A stretch of 5,370 nt of DNA from Desulfobacterales bacterium (lineage in GTDB: Bacteria; Desulfobacterota; Desulfobacteria; Desulfobacterales; C00003106). The notes below the pieces were generated by a model. It made no database searches. It was not told the DNA's origin and saw nothing but the letters and a program-made list of their open reading frames with translations. The translations under genes were made by a program, and so were the position numbers. The stretch spans positions 1 through 5,370 of the forward strand of contig JAUWMN010000143.1 of NCBI GenBank assembly GCA_030613165.1. The letters run 5' to 3'. Shown here one piece after another: positions 4,680 to 5,370 of this stretch (its first letter is position 1; each line of letters opens with the position of its first letter).

Positions 4680-5370
4680 CTAATCCGTATCTGTCTTAAG
4701 CACTGACAAGAAGGCCGACTGCGGGATCATGACGTTGCCTACCATCTTCATCCGCTTTTTCCCTTTTTTCTGCTTTTCAAGGAGCTTTCGTTTTCTGGAG
4801 ATGTCCCCTCCGTAACACTTGGCGGTGACATCTTTCCTAAAGGCTGAAACGGTTTCTCTGGAAATGATCTTCGCTCCAATGGCCCCCTGAATGGCGATCT
4901 TGAACATCTGCCTGGGGATTTCCTCTTTTAGTTTTTTGCAGGCATGTCTCGCCCTTTCAACCGCCCCGTCACGGTGCGTCAGTTGAGACAGGGCGTCCAC
5001 CCGCTCTCCATTGACCAGTATGTCGAGCTTGACCAGGTCGCTCTCCCGGTAATCGATCAGATCATAGTCAAACGAGCCGTATCCCTGCGTGACGGTCTTT
5101 AGCCTATCATAGAAGTCGTAGATAACCTCGGCAAGGGGAAGTTCGAATGTGATTTCGATCCTGTCGCTCTTCAGGTACTGGTAGTTGCTGTTTACGCCTC
5201 GTCGGTCCAGGCAGAGCTTCATAATAGCTCCCATGTATCTCTCCGGCATCATAATCGACGCCCTGATATACGGCTCCTCGGTCTTTGCGATTATACTCGG
5301 GTCCGGGTAAAGAGCCGGGTTATCTATAACCAGGGCAGTGCCGTCGCTCAGGTAGCATTTATATTGCACG
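4680..5370 (-). CDS. lepA: Elongation factor 4 (LepA), C-terminal part, cut by window edge
   Basis: The last about 230 residues of LepA/EF4 (full proteins are about 600 aa); the 5' part with the GTPase domain lies beyond the right edge, and the GTG near the edge is an internal codon. Seen directly: an EF-G domain V-like segment (about EEPYIRASIMMPERYMGAIM through VTQGYGSFDYDLIDY) and the LepA-specific C-terminal domain with GAKIISRETVSAFRKDVTAK, CYGGDISRKRKLLEKQKKGK and GNVMIPQSAFLSVLK. These blocks are diagnostic for LepA and distinguish it from EF-G. LepA is a ribosome-binding translational GTPase linked to back-translocation and ribosome assembly. The protein ends normally; no strong terminator follows the stop, so some read-through into the serpin gene is possible. 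Confidence 0.97.
   Translation of the reverse strand, partial: VQYKCYLSDGTALVIDNPALYPDPSIIAKTEEPYIRASIMMPERYMGAIMKLCLDRRGVNSNYQYLKSDRIEITFELPLAEVIYDFYDRLKTVTQGYGSFDYDLIDYRESDLVKLDILVNGERVDALSQLTHRDGAVERARHACKKLKEEIPRQMFKIAIQGAIGAKIISRETVSAFRKDVTAKCYGGDISRKRKLLEKQKKGKKRMKMVGNVMIPQSAFLSVLKTDTD

Noticed and set aside
1..5370. CRISPR arrays, tRNA or rRNA genes.
   Set aside because: No regularly spaced direct repeats and no cloverleaf or rRNA-like sequence seen on either strand.

Overview
The window has the look of a chromosomal segment from a Gram-negative, probably uncultured environmental bacterium. The clues are a LepA C-terminus, a cobalamin-dependent radical SAM enzyme of the family that holds the hopanoid C-2 methylase, a serpin with an export signal, and a small toxin-antitoxin cluster beside decayed mobile DNA. 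No rRNA or other marker fixes the phylum, and I cannot name a species.

Layout. Positions 16-1065 (+) hold three small genes read as one unit: an MNT-type nucleotidyltransferase, an overlapping HEPN-domain protein (4-base ATGA overlap), and a HigA/VapI-type helix-turn-helix antitoxin with no HigB toxin beside it. Positions 1066-1718 carry no intact gene but are not empty. They hold a degenerate CACCGCAAAG-type repeat, an 18-bp interrupted inverted repeat with a nested hairpin (1192-1277), a short frame that resembles the C-terminus of a HicB antitoxin, and on the minus strand a frameshifted, truncated relic of an integron-type tyrosine recombinase (about 1439-1713). Positions 1719-3236 (+) are the radical SAM gene; its ribosome binding site lies at the edge of the recombinase relic. 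Two inverted repeats (3228-3275) fill the gap to the convergent serpin gene (4517-3300, -). Beyond it, also on the minus strand, is the 3' part of lepA, cut by the right edge.

How the parts fit. The left third reads as an accessory, once mobile region: a defence or stabilisation module next to recombinase and antitoxin debris. The right two thirds are single-copy genes: lepA (translation), an exported protease inhibitor, and a B12/radical SAM enzyme of unknown substrate. I see no metabolic link between the radical SAM gene and the serpin. The most informative items missed by simple ORF calling are the recombinase relic and the possible hicB relic, both recovered by reading broken frames. I found no intact new system; the strongest candidate for something unusual is the MNT-HEPN-HigA three-gene unit.
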